Shown in pieces: positions 23,995 through 34,994 of a DNA stretch of 64,000 nucleotides. Position 1 is the stretch's first letter. Every line of letters starts with the position of its first letter. The notes below the pieces were generated by a model. The model did no database searches. It saw nothing but the letters and a program-made list of their open reading frames with translations, and was not told the origin of the DNA. The stretch comes from Paguma larvata (lineage: Eukaryota; Chordata; Mammalia; Carnivora; Viverridae), in contig CM057826.1 in the NCBI GenBank assembly GCA_030068075.1, positions 100,243,804 to 100,307,803 of the forward strand. The letters run 5' to 3'. A program made the position numbers and the translations under genes.

Positions 23995-26301
23995 CATTCA
24001 CGCATGTGTAATCCATTATTTTCAGGTGAAATACCAGGATGACACCTGTACTGCTGCATATTTCTATGGAGCATTTTCATATGTATCATTTGGTTAATAG
24101 CCATTCCATAAAGAACTCGTCATTTCTGTACTTTATAGATGGAACACAAGTTTGAGAAAAGTTGTGGCTTGTCCAGGATGACAAAGATAGATATATTGCA
24201 TGTCATTTGTTCTATAGTATACATTATACACTGTATATTGTATACTACTTAAAACAGTAAATATTACCTTCATTTTGCCAACAATCAAACCACTAACTAG
24301 TCCCTCAGTTCTAAAAACAAACCTCTGAGAGCTCAGTCCAAAGGGGTAAGATATCTGGAAAAAATTCTAAATCAGAGTGTTCAGAACTGAGGCTAGTCAT
24401 TAATTCAGTAGATCGTCTGTTGGTACTAAGGAAAGTTTTTTATGTTTTACTTCAAATAACTATGTATACTGTTTTTATTATACACAAAATATGACTTTGT
24501 CAATATTAGTCTCTTTGACAGAGTTTTTCTTTTTTCTAATTAATTATTGTTAAATACTATTGTCTTTTTAAGGTGTCAGATTAACTGGGTACATGAGGAC
24601 ACTTTTCAATATCAGCATCAATTGGACACAATTGTGTTGACTGGAAATCCCCTGATATTCATAGCAGAAACCGCATTTAATGGGCCCAAATCGCTGAAGC
24701 ATCTTTTCTTAATCCAAACAGGAATGTCCAATCTCGAGTTTATACCAGTACACAATCTAGAAAAGTTGGAAAGTTTGCATCTTGGAGGCAACTATATTTC
24801 CTCCATTAAGTTCCCAAAAAACTTTCCAACACAGAATTTGAAAGTCCTGGATTTTCAGAATAATGCTATATACTATCTCTCCAATGAGGACATGAATGCT
24901 CTGGAGAAGGCCACCAACCTAAGCCTTAATTTCAATGGCAATGACATTAAAGGCATTGAGCCTGGAGCTTTCCATTCAAAAAGTTTCCGAAGTTTGAAAT
25001 TTGGAGGGATTCTTAACTTGTCTGTTATATTGAAAGGTCTACAGAACTCTACTACTCAATATCTCTGGCTGGGGACATTCGACGACACTGAAGACCAATA
25101 CCTTACTCCAGCCATGCTTGAGGGACTTTGTGAAATGTCTGTTGAAAGCATCAATCTACAGAAGCACCACTTCTCTAATATCTCATCTACCACATTTCGG
25201 TGCTTTGCTCAACTCCAGGAATTGGATCTGACGGCAACTCACTTAAAAGAGTTACCCTCTAGGATTGAGGGTATGAATGCTCTCAAGAAATTAGTTCTCA
25301 ATGTAAATAATTTTGACCGATTGTGTCAAATCAATGCTGCCAGTTTTCCATCCCTCACAGACCTCTCTATCAAAGGCAACATGCAGACCCTTGACCTTGG
25401 TGCTGGATGTTTGGAAAAACTAGAAAATCTTCAGAAACTTGATTTAAGCCACAATGATATCACAGCTTCCGACTGCTGCAATCTGCAACTCAAAAACCTG
25501 CCCCACTTACAATACCTAAACCTGAGCTACAATGAGCCTCTTGGTTTCCAGAGTCAGGCATTCAAAGAAAGTCCTCGGTTAGAACGTCTAGATTTAGCAT
25601 ATACCCACTTGCACATTAAGGCTCCACAAAGTCCTTTTCAAAACCTCCATCTCCTACAGGTTCTGAATCTTTCTCACTGTTTCCTAGATACCAGCAATCA
25701 GCACCTTCTAGCAGGCCTGGTGGATCTCCGCCATCTAAATTTACAAGGGAATCATTTTCCAGATGGAAGCATCTCAAAGACCAACCTACTTCAGCCATTG
25801 AGCAGCTTGGAGATTCTTATTTTATCCTCCTGTGACCTCCTTTCCATAGACAAGCAAGCATTCCAGAGCCTTGGGAAAATGAGCTACATAGACTTAAGCT
25901 ACAACAGCCTGATGGGCAATAGCATCGATGCTCTTAGCCATCTTCAGGGGCTCTACCTCAATCTGGCCTCCAATAGCATCCGCACCATCCCACCTCATCT
26001 CCTCCCCACCTTGTCCCAGCAGAGCACCATTAACTTAAGTCACAATCCCCTGGACTGCACTTGTTCAAACATTCATTTTATAACATGGTACAAAGAAAAC
26101 CTGCAGAAATTCGAGGGCTTGGAGGAAATCATGTGTGCAAACCCCCCATCTTTAAGGGGAGTTAAACTGTATGATGTCAAACTGTCCTGCGGGATTACAG
26201 CTGTGGGCATTTTCTTTCTTATAGTATTTTTACTCTTTGTTGCCATTCTGCTCATTTTTTCAGTTAAATTCCTCCTTAGGTGGAAATACCAGCACATTTA
26301 G
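13747..26301 (+). CDS. CD180: CD180 antigen (RP105), complete three-exon coding sequence
   Basis: Type I membrane receptor of the Toll-like family that lacks a TIR domain. With its partner MD-1 (LY86) it is known to modulate TLR4/LPS signalling and to activate B cells. Coding exons 13747-13836, 21181-21347 and 24573-26301 total 1,986 bases, giving 661 residues, the same length as the human protein. Residues 1-20 or so form a signal peptide. Leucine-rich repeats fill about residues 55-575, with about ten N-X-S/T sequons. A C-terminal LRR cap has paired cysteines (DCTCSN ... MCANPP ... LSCG). A transmembrane helix spans about 627-650, and the tail is very short, ending RWKYQHI. All splice sites are GT/AG and phases agree (0, then 2). 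The ATG has G at -3 and +4. No frameshift or stop is seen. It is convergent with MAST4. Confidence 0.98.
14440..14789 (-). mobile_element. ERVL-MaLR LTR (MLT1-like), antisense
   Basis: Reads as the inverse of an MLT1 LTR: ttctggaggccagacatcta, ttctcataaggacacaagtc, tattagggcccatcctaatg, aattacctctttaaagactc, and a close ggcccacaaca. Better preserved than the copy at 2717. No coding content. Confidence 0.85.
15905..17135 (-). mobile_element. LINE-1 (L1M type) fragment, antisense
   Basis: On plus it reads as a classic antisense L1 3' region: attgaagtaaaacatacata, agatcaagaaatagcaaat, ggctattataaatgctgctg, ttttccaaagagttagtacc, then tttgtccattttcccttagg and ctggaactgttttctgcata. Many stops and indels; inactive. 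A (GA)n tract sits inside at about 16706-16732. Confidence 0.85.
17685..17835 (-). mobile_element. MIR SINE, antisense
   Basis: Order cattatctcattaatcctca, gtgaaaaagaaggctcagag, gctggaatctgaacccaagc is a reversed MIR. Confidence 0.65.
18800..19300 (+). mobile_element. Old LINE-like fragment
   Basis: Contains the order gaggaaagacgccccaagtg, gggacattctgtaaaatatg, tgtctcagactaaaggagc and acatgaaaactaaatgttgt, which resembles a widespread old L1 3' region. Interrupted by two GT microsatellites. The family assignment is tentative. Confidence 0.4.
19226..19265. repeat. (GT)20 microsatellite
   Basis: Uninterrupted GT dinucleotides for 40 bases inside CD180 intron 1. Confidence 0.98.
20490..21110 (-). 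mobile_element. L1M-type fragments, antisense
   Basis: On plus, aatgaaatctcaaacatcaa, aattccttaatatcctctaa and caagggccactctattatta match an old L1 3' end in reverse. The later ggtaagattcctagaagtgg segment is a second antisense LINE-like piece, ending about 70 bases before CD180 exon 2. Confidence 0.55.
21181..21347 (+). CDS. CD180: CD180 coding exon 2 (LRR N-terminal cap)
   Basis: Preceded by acceptor ctcttgtcag and followed by gtatgt. It encodes KEANKTYNCENLGL... through FLDLT plus two bases of an Arg codon (phase 2). It covers the N-terminal cap and first LRR, with three sequons. Confidence 0.97.
21950..23160 (-). mobile_element. HAL1/L1M-like fragment, antisense, split by a SINE
   Basis: AT-rich stretch reading like antisense HAL1/L1 ORF sequence, for example ttattttactctgattcttg and ctgataattctggtatctgc. 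It resumes after the SINE with ttattttgagctcatttatc. The exact family is uncertain. Confidence 0.5.
22845..23043 (-). mobile_element. Can-SINE (SINEC), antisense
   Basis: Reverse element from agtttatttattttgagaga to ccgactgaaccacttaggca, inserted in the LINE-like fragment. Flanks share an acattttt-like duplication. More diverged head than the young copies. Confidence 0.9.
23949..23991. repeat. (GT)n microsatellite
   Basis: About 21 uninterrupted GT/TG units in CD180 intron 2. Confidence 0.98.
24573..26301 (+). CDS. CD180: CD180 coding exon 3 (LRRs, transmembrane segment, stop)
   Basis: Acceptor tctttttaag precedes the first base, which completes the Arg codon. One long exon encodes 575 further residues: most of the LRRs, the cysteine-rich C-terminal cap, the transmembrane helix and the short tail, ending in TAG at 26299-26301. 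The single large LRR exon is typical of the family. Confidence 0.98.
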
Positions 26302-27660
26302 TGCAGAAGGTTTCTGGAGATGGCAAATAAATGTGTTTAGTGAAATTGCCCCAAGTAAAGGAACTGTTGTCTGTTCCTTTCCAGCTTGTCAGAATTTTCA
26401 GATTGGTTCCTGCAGCTGGACAGGGACTCGCTGTGCTTTTCTGAGTCCCAGAGCTAATGAACCTTCCTGGAACATAAACTGACTAGGGCCAGAGGGCCAA
26501 ACAACAGCTGTGAGAGACACAGAGCCATTTCCTCACATGAAAGGTGGTTGGAGGACCCATGGCAGAGAAAGGCCAAGAGAGAAATGTTCTAGGAGGCTAT
26601 CTCCCTTCTGCTCGTGGACACCCCCCAAAGCAGCACCTACCTTGACCCTAAAAGGGAGCTCAACAACTACAACTTGGCGGAACTGATGACTCCAGTCCAA
26701 AGTTTGTCTCCTGCAGCTTGGACAGTGTGCTTGGCTCTGAGTCCTCAATAAGACAGTTAGTCATTTGAGAAACATGTTGAGGATAAAGGCTCAATGCTTA
26801 TTTTAAGTGGAAAAGGGAATATACAAGCGAATTTAAAAGAAAAAGCTGAGAAATGAATTGTGACATCAAAAGGACTTCATTAATCTCCTTAATCCTTAAG
26901 TCTCTACGGTCTCTACAATGCCACCAAAGTGTAAATAGGTACCAAAAACAAACAAACAAACAAAAAACCCACCCCACCAGTCCCCCAATTCCCCAAGGTC
27001 TAGGAGTTTTGCTACATTGTCCACCCTCACTTCAGAACCACGGAAGTTTCGTCTGCCTATCTTGTATGCTTGGTCTTATATTACAAAGCCTACCTTACAC
27101 ATGGGCTGTGGTCCAAATGCTCTTCTCATTTGAATGTCTGGTCCTTAGAAGCTTCTTTCCCACAGGAACAATGAGATAAATGATGGTTTGGTTCCCAGAG
27201 CAGCTCTCAAAAGACTATTCACCTGGGATAGCAATTGAGATAGCGCATTTGCAGTGAAAACCAGTGGAAGAAAGCATCACTGTGCTCTAGCTGTCCAGAA
27301 CACAATACTCTGGCTCAGTGAGTTTCTGTTGAGTCTGGGGGTGTCAGCAATGGTTATACCAGTGGAAACGATGGGACACGACCATTGAATGTAGAGAGAG
27401 TGAGAGAGGACAGAGAAGAGAAAAGCGTTAAGGACTTATGTCTTGCAAGGCCCTAAGGGTCTACTCCTATAAGGCTTGATCTTCTGTGGTCTGCACTGGT
27501 GAACAAAAGTTGAAATCTCTTGTACTCAGGATGTTGCATTTATATGGCCTTATGTTCTCTAACCAATTTTGCGCTAGAAGTGGTAACTTAAGTTATGAAA
27601 ATCTGATTGGAATATCAAAATAAAATTAACTTTCATATCCAATCAGAATTTATTAGCCCT
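26302..27660 (+). other. CD180: CD180 3'UTR and downstream flank
   Basis: Begins immediately after the stop. AATAAA occurs at 26326-26331, only 25 bases after the stop, and again at 27619-27624. The true poly(A) site cannot be fixed by eye. No repeat recognised here apart from a short (CAAA)n run at about 26947-26967. Confidence 0.5.
27602..27647. repeat. Inverted repeat with CCAAT/ATTGG arms
   Basis: Left arm ctgattggaatat (27603-27615) and right arm atatccaatcag (27635-27646) are complementary with one bulged base across a 19-base A/T-rich loop that contains AATAAA. It could be a hairpin in an extended CD180 3'UTR or a chance palindrome. Confidence 0.6.
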
Positions 27661-30600
27661 CACATTGAGGGCCTAACAGTGGAACATATTAACAGAGCGG
27701 AAACTTGGGGACCAACCTCTCTTTACTTCTGTATCCCCCAGAACAGCAAAAAAGACAAGAAATAGTGAAGAAATGCCATAAACCGCTCCTGCAAATGCTC
27801 TGGTAGTCTTGTAGTCTTGGGGAATTTTTTTGTGTTTTACTAGGAGGGAGACCAAGTTTTCCCAGAAGTTCTTGGTTAATGACATAAGGTAAAGGAAGAG
27901 AGGTGCTTGCCTTGGGTGCAGAATCTAAGGGGGAACCAAAAAAACTAAGTAATCAAGACAAAAATATTTTCAGACAATATTTTAAAAACTTTAGATCAAT
28001 GAAAAAAATCCATGATAAATACAATAACAAAATTTTAAAAAAACAGGACCCACAGTAGTCCCATGCTGAATCATGTTAGAGCCTGAGGCAAAAGGAAATA
28101 TCAGTAATAGTGATCCTGCCTTTGTTTAAAATTTCATTATCTCAAAGTTATTCTGAAGGGCCTTTTCTTTTCCCCTTACTTTCTGGAAGCAGGTCAAAGT
28201 GTCTGAGAACTTACACCTTGTTCCCCATTGTCAGGTAACTCCTGACAGCCAGCTCAAAAGCATCCTTCCTTCAAAGCCGAGAGAGGTAGCAGAGATGAAT
28301 GGGTACTATATCCCCTTGAGCTCTAGGTGGTCTGGGGACCTGGTGAATGAACACGAGCAGAGCACCACTCTGCTAATGAAATGCAATATCACACAATTAG
28401 CTGCTTTAATTACCTTGAATATCAGTGTTGGGGAAAACTGTGTCTGAAAAGGAAGTTTTCCTCAGCTCTCCAGAGGGAGCTTTGGAGAGGCAGTCATTTA
28501 AAGATGTGTGTGGAAGGAAGAAGTGCTAGAAATATGAAGAATGGTGGCACCCCCATCATCCACCTTTCTTCCTTCCCTGGGCCTAGGATGGTGGGGTAAC
28601 ATTCCAAGAAGGCCATTTCAAGCCACCGATGTGTTGGTATTCGCCTTGAGTCTGGCAATGACCAATGCCTTTTTTCATTGAGTTTTGGGCTCAGAAGGGA
28701 CCTAATGCAGAAGTGGGTGTGGCTGCCTTGGCCAGGCTCTGTCAGTATGCAGAGCAGGGACACTTCCAGCAGCTTCCTAACTGGTGCTACACCAAAGACC
28801 CCTCTTTCTAGGGACCCAAAGGCAGTGTTAGTTTACAAGTTCAGGCAGCCAACCCTCCCAAGTCAAGAGAGAGCATCCGTGCTAACTACACCACCCCATG
28901 CTGCCCACTCTTGTACAAGAGCCATTCGCCTTTGAGGATTCGGGCAGGAAGGTAGCAGGACACACAGTTAATTTGTTTTGTTGATTTGTTTCTACCAAAT
29001 TAGATGATCAGCTCTGGAAACTCTGGGAACTATCCCTGGGAGTGACCATGAAGATGCAAAAACCATGCTCGCTGTGTGCTCCTTCCCTCCCTTTTTTCTT
29101 TGCTGTTTCTTCCCTTCTTTCCTTTTCTCCTTCTCTCTCCATGCTTCTCTCCTTCTCTACTGGTTTCATGCTTTCCTTCCTTCCTTCATCCATATCAGAC
29201 AGGATGGAACTTGACACTCTATGAATCCAGTCTAGGCTAGAACCAGAATGCACTGAGTTCCCTGAGCATTCTAGCAAATTTAAGCTCTTTCCTGACTGCA
29301 AGATTTAAACTGCTGAGAGGATATACTATTTTCTGTCTTACTACTCCAGAGCCACATGGTTCTCCATAAAAGTTACTGTGTTAAAACGAAAACAAAAGTA
29401 TTGTGTAGAATATCTGTGATGCAGATTGCATCACCTGCAAGACTGTAGGGTCCTAAGCCCTAGCAAAATGTAATTGCCCATCTTGCTTTCATTTATCAGG
29501 CACGTGCCCCTTCCATGTAATGCAACTTGCTATTCTATAACTGCACACTGATCTAAGGCTTTGTGACAGCTCCTCTGTTTTAAGCAACAGTAAATTCACC
29601 CTACAAAGTCAGAAAGGCAGCTTTTTGATAGCTGCTGTCAATTTTATTGCTTTATCCTGGTTACTAGGATAGAATCTGTAGACATGGTGTGTTTATTGGT
29701 TTTATGTATCGTATGTTGTTACTGCTCTGACAAGCTACTCCTATAAAAATGTGTTATTATTGCATGTTGTAGCTCAGTGAGCTGACCCTGCATTTCAAAG
29801 TGTACTGAAGCAAATAGCATTGAAGTCCATAAAAGCTGACTGGTCTCCATCACAGAGGACTCTCTGCATGAGCTGCAACTCCCACAATCTGGTAGCAAAT
29901 TATACCTTTCCCCAGAGCCAGCAGCCATCACTGCTAACTGAACATAGGACAAACCCAAACACAGGCATTATTTGGTAAAATTTCGAGACAGAAAACTGTC
30001 AGATGACTTCTATTTGTCCAATTCCTCAATAAGTGTCATTTGCAATTTTGAAGTTTACAAAAGTATGAAATAAAGGACTTTTAAATGTTTTTGTACATTA
30101 TTATTGGATGCAAGAGGGGTGGCTGACCTTGTTTTCTATCTATCTTGAATGCTAAAGAAAAAATTAACTTGAGTTACAGCAAGAAAGAATGGATTAGTTC
30201 TAATCAAGTCACAACTGGGGATCCTGGGTGTTTAACTAGAATCAGTTGCTTGGAACGTTAAGAGTTAGAATATCTGATAGGGGGTTGGGGAGTAAGCTTG
30301 AAAGCTACAGAAGACTAGGCCAGCCAGGCGTGACTCCAAGATACTGGTTTATCACCAGAATCATCTGGGCATTTACTACCAAACAGATTCCTCTGCCTCA
30401 CCCCTAGATATTAGAATTCTGGTAGGCTGGGGTTGGCACTGGACTCTAAGCCAAATGAGTTCATGCAAAATATACTTCCCTAAACTTAATGTTATCACCC
30501 AATAGCAGAGTCATATATTAGGCTCCATGCATCAAGTGAGTTGAAGAAGAGCTCCATTTTCTCTAAGAGGAAATTTTGTAACAGAATGGCAATAGGCGGC

Positions 30601-31189
30601 TAAGAAGCCTTCAAATCCAAGGGTGAGACATCCTGGGCAGAAAGCCTGTTAATCTCTTGCCACAAGTGCCAGGCCACAAGACTCGGCTGCTAAACTCCCT
30701 TGCTCTCCTCCCTCCCCCCTCCCCCACTCACATTTCAGTCCATCTACTTACGATATGAAATCATTTACTGAATACTGTGGATCTTGAAAAAGGAAATAAC
30801 TAATCTACAGACTATTTTTAAAAGCCATTATTGTTCATGAAAGATTAAACAGTGAACTTCATTGTACTTCCTCCTCTCATCCCTCCAAATTTAGATAACA
30901 TTCTCTAAGCATTTGACTCTTCAAGACAAGGTATTAGAGCCCACAAAGGTAAGCAGAAGACAGATGGCCACTGGAGTAGCCATCTGTCTATTCCTTCTCC
31001 CTTCATGTTCGTTCATGGGCTTTATAAACAGCTTGGGTCTCCCTTTTTCTCTTTATCTGGTCTTTGGAAAGAACCTAAGCAGCCAACAATAGACACTGGA
31101 CCAAATACATTAGGGAATCATTTGAACACATGGGGAGATGTTCTACATTCTTGGGTGGGATAAGAACATTAGAAACCTGTTGGTGTCGC
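27661..31189. other. Intergenic interval between convergent genes
   Basis: Mostly unannotatable by eye. It contains a MER5-like remnant at 30343-30480 and a CT-rich stretch at about 29080-29190. No coding gene supported; ORFs are under 100 codons. Confidence 0.45.
30343..30480. mobile_element. MER5-like hAT-Charlie remnant
   Basis: Contains tcaccagaatcatctgggca, cagattcctctgcctcaccc and ctagatattagaattctggt in the order of the MER5 family. The right end is eroded. Confidence 0.5.
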
Positions 31190-32530
31190 TAGGAATTTGA
31201 GACATACAACTTAAAATGAAATAAAGGTTTTTATATGTTAGTCTGGCAAAAAAGGAAGAGCTGGATAATACCACTGGTGGGATCTGGGGTTGTAGGAACT
31301 GCAGCATGGCTTACAGACGTAGACTAGTATAGCCATTCTAGGACCCTCTGACAACGATTAGTCAAATTAAGTGTGTGACCCACGAATTCTGCTAGGATAG
31401 ATTTCCCAACAAAATTTCACATGTCCACAACAATATTTAGTGCAATATTTTCTATGGAGGGGGACAGTCAAAGCAGTTTGAGTGTTCATCACTAGGAAAA
31501 TGGGTAGGTAAGTGTGGAAGATGCCTGCATGGGTATTATATAGGAGTCAGAAGCAATGGATTAGATATAGCTACGGCAATGTACTTGAATTTTAAACATA
31601 CAGTGTTGGAGGAGATCATCAAGAAGACAGGACTATTGGTTGACCCATGAGCTGGATCTGGGCAATCAGAGGTTCCTCATGCCCGCCTCTGTCCTTGGAA
31701 TGTACACTCTACCCACTATACTCACAGTGGGAGTTGGTTTCTAGGAGCAGCCTTAAGAAAGCAACATTCTATTGATGTGGATGGTACACCTGACTGAACC
31801 CAGTTAAGATCTATATATATAAACCGTTAAGATTCTGGCACAGGGGTGCCACCCAAGGCAAGTCTCATATGTAAGTTTCCTTGCTTATTAAACTTGCCAC
31901 CTACCAATCCGGGGTGGTCTGCCACTGTCTTCTGTCTCTCCTTCCCCTTCAGGTAAAGGGGCCAGTTTGTGAACCAACATAGAGAGCTTGATGGGGGAAA
32001 AAACAAACCCAAAATGACATATTAGCATGATTTTTATAAATTAAAAATACACGCATATAAAACAATGTACCAGTATTTTGTAAGAACACAAAAAGATAAA
32101 CAATGAATTAACATGGCTGCCTAGAGGGTGGGAGGGAGAATGAAAGGGAGTGTGGGGATAAATTAAATGAATCTAGGCATAAGAGGGCTGAGTAGTGGTG
32201 GGACGACCCAATCGTCTGCATCAGAGGCTCTCTGCTATCCATGCACATGCACATGAATGAAACCAATATAGCACACCCATAAAATGAAACATCACGCAGC
32301 CATTATGAACAATATTACACAAGTATGTTTACAGACATTGAAATATATTGGTGATTTAACACTAAACAGAAGAGGTCAGCAAACCTCATGGCAACTATTT
32401 TTTCAGGTTTTTGAAAAAATCAAAAACTCATACAAATCGAAGAATGATGAGTGGCTGGTGGGATTCATTCTTCTTCTTTTCTATATTTCTAATTTGCCTT
32501 CAATGACACTGTTATAATAAAACGAGTTTT
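31190..32530 (+). mobile_element. Old LINE-1 (L1M) 3' region, interrupted by an LTR
   Basis: Sense-oriented L1 phrases appear on both sides of the LTR: aatatttagtgcaatatttt, gttcatcactaggaaaatgg and gattagatatagctacggca before it, then the bulky gtaagaacacaaaaagataa and gggtgggagggagaatg part after. A second related 3' end follows at 32225-32525 (gcagccattatgaacaatat ... tttctatatttctaatttgc). Inactive. Confidence 0.6.
31604..31979 (+). mobile_element. Solo LTR of an endogenous retrovirus, nested in L1
   Basis: 376 bp with perfect 6-base inverted termini, tgttgg at the start and ccaaca at the end (TG...CA). A 5-base target-site duplication with one mismatch flanks it (tacag / tagag). A TATA-like tatatataaac lies at about 31813 and an attaaa poly(A)-like signal at about 31886. 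No retroviral gene is present, so this is a recombined solo LTR. The family cannot be named by eye. Confidence 0.6.
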
Positions 32531-32658
32531 GGTGCTTTTTAAAGACTTTTTTTTTGCTTTTTTTACAAAGGTGGAAGAATAAAGAGATCAATGGAAATGA
32601 GAATTTACAGATACTGAAAAAGGAGGCAGTCTTTTCCTAAGGCTTTGTGTTTTTATTT

Positions 32659-32882
32659 TTATGAAAATAATTTAAATAATTTTTTTTATTTATCCATTTT
32701 GAGAGAGAGAGAAAGAGAGAGAGAGAGAGTGAACCAGCAGGTGACAGGCAGAGAGAAAGGGAAATAGAGAATTCCAAGCAAGCTCTGTGCTGCAGTAAAG
32801 GCCAAACTTATGAACTGTGAGACTGTGACATGAGCTGAAACCATGATTCAGGACACTGAACCACTGACCCACCCAGGTGCCC
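32659..32882 (-). mobile_element. Can-SINE (SINEC), antisense
   Basis: Reverse element from a tttatttatccattttgaga start through a (GA)n tract to gacccacccaggtgcccc. Flanks share the duplication taaggctttgtgttttta versus taggttttgtgtttcta. Confidence 0.92.
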
Positions 32883-33307
32883 CTAGGTTTTGTGTTTCTA
32901 AATGTAAATGGTCAAGCCCAAGGTTTACCAGTTGCTCTTTGTTTTTCCTTGAGATCAGAAAGCCATGGTTGTTCTAAGGATGTCCATGGGAACAGAGCAG
33001 TAGGCTGAGAAGCTCGGACTTGCACTACAGGGGAGGCATCACACTGACGAGTGTGGATGGGCATGTGCAGGAATGCTCTAATCCCAAAAAGTGTCAATCT
33101 GTCTCCAGCTCTGTCTCTAGCCTGGGAAAGTCACTGCGGCACAGCTTTGTGTAACGCAGCGTACATATTCCGAAGGGACAGAATTTTCAGGCGGTGGATT
33201 TTTATGTAGACAGGTTAGCGCTAGAGGATATGGTGATGCCAGCCTGACATATGAAGACTTGACACATGCAACATGCTTGCTTCAGGCTTCGTAAACATCT
33301 TCATTCT

Positions 33308-33833
33308 TCACCTCCTGGCTACGGACAGCCATCTCCGGGCAGTGCTTAATGAAACAGCAGAAGAGTATTTGTGAGAGGCTTTTAGCTTTACAAAATTAAC
33401 AGACTTTTTATAAAGCGGTGTGGGGCAATATCTAGTAACCAGATACAACATATCTTTCTTCTCTTCACATCTGAACCGACTTGACTGGCATGTCACCGAA
33501 TACACAGGGAATGACAGATTTGGGAGCAGGTTCTCTTTTTGACATGCTTGCCTGCATCCATGTGTTGGGACAAAGTCCCACAGCCAGCCTGTGACAAAAG
33601 ATGGCCATCTTGTCTTTTGGAACACATGTCCCAAGAATCAGTGGGAGGCTGCTGCTGTTCTGTGAGGACTGCTGCGAAGATTCCAGTCCCAGGTCCAAGG
33701 AGTTGGAACTGTCAGAGAAACTGAACCTGAGCCAGACCGAACGACTGTCCATACGCAAAAAGTCATGAAACTGATGTTCAGCAAAGCTGTGGGCATTTCT
33801 AGCTTTTGTAAATACGGAAGGTGTGTGTAACAT
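33308..33833 (-). other. Unexplained coding-like stretch with two overlapping ORFs
   Basis: Two minus-strand ORFs in different frames, 122 codons (33465-33833) and 108 codons (33308-33634), sit about 1.2 kb beyond the predicted MAST4 3' end. The first reads through a serine-rich stretch (SQQSSQNSSSLPL) and the second contains LYLVTRYCPTPLYKK. I recognise no family. It may be a processed pseudogene with a frameshift, a conserved non-coding element or chance. Confidence 0.25.
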
Positions 33834-34269
33834 TCACTGGGGTAGAGGTAGAAGAGAGGAGGAACACAAATAATCACTTTGAGGAATGAGTTCAAACCAT
33901 ACCGATAGATGGGTAATTAGATTTAGAGCACTGCTCTAAACTGAGTTCCTTAATGCCTGGCCGATATTTGAGGAAGCAAATTTCTGTACTCAATAAATCT
34001 ACCCTTTTTCAAGTTACATTTGTGTTGTGAATCCCCAAATGCTAGATGGGAAATTGCCTGCTGATTAAGTAGAATAAAGGAGCCCTGCTACAGAGAACGA
34101 TTAGCTTCTTTGGCTCGTGGTTTCCCACCAAACATCAAACATGTAATTTTGGACCATACGATTTTTCTGCATGTAAAGAAAGAGACAGTGAGATGGCTTA
34201 GATCATTCACAGAGCGGCCTAGATCTGAATTCAATTACATGACACCTGGTAATGTTTAGAAAGGTCAAG

Positions 34270-34465
34270 AGCTTTGGAACCAGAAAAAATCTGGATTCTA
34301 ATCCAAATTCTCTTTACAGGGAGTATATTAAACAAACAAAAGAACCTGTCTGGGCCTGCTTCTTCATCTGAAAAACGGAGATGCCACTACCATCTGGTTT
34401 GGGGCTCAACTGAGATGGTAGATGAAAAGCATCTTGCCTAGCACGATGCGCATATTTACATATAG
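34270..34465 (+). mobile_element. MIR SINE
   Basis: Order gagctttggaaccagaaaaa, gcttcttcatctgaaaaacg, gcatcttgcctagcacgatg matches a diverged MIR. Confidence 0.55.
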
Positions 34466-34994
34466 AAGGTAGAAAAGAAATGTTAGGCTGCTTCTTTCCT
34501 TCCAGACAGTTTCAGTGGCTTTTGATTATGAGCAAGAGCACAGGGAAGGAGGAAATGCAAGATGACGTGGTAATTGATGGAGGAAGGTTACAGGAGAATT
34601 GAAGAAAATGGCTTCACTGAGGAAGAGACTGTAGAAAGTTAGAGACCTTGGTGTGGAAGCTGGTAGGTTCTTCGGGCAAGGAATAAAGTTAGTAGAAAAC
34701 ATAGGAAGGCATTATAGGAAGACTTAATCTTCAAGAATAGAACATATTTGTGTACACTAAAAAAACAAATTAGCAAACCAGTCCACTCAACCAAAAGCAA
34801 TCTGCAAAAAACCCATACTTACCACAATATACAGTAATATTCAGTAACATTTTAGAGACCTATGTATAGATGCAAGAAAAATCTTAGTCATTATCTTTTC
34901 ATGCTAAGTTTTTATTTCAATGTTATGCAACTGCATAAGTATAAATATTTGTTCAATATACAACAATTATGACATCCATAGGGAATTTCTTAGA

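Larger units (their letters stand above)
21348..24572 (+). other. CD180: CD180 intron 2
   Basis: 3.2 kb intron holding an antisense LINE fragment interrupted by a SINE, a further LINE-like piece at about 23170-23430 and a GT microsatellite. The 117-codon plus ORF at 23523-23876 shows no family resemblance. Confidence 0.85.
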
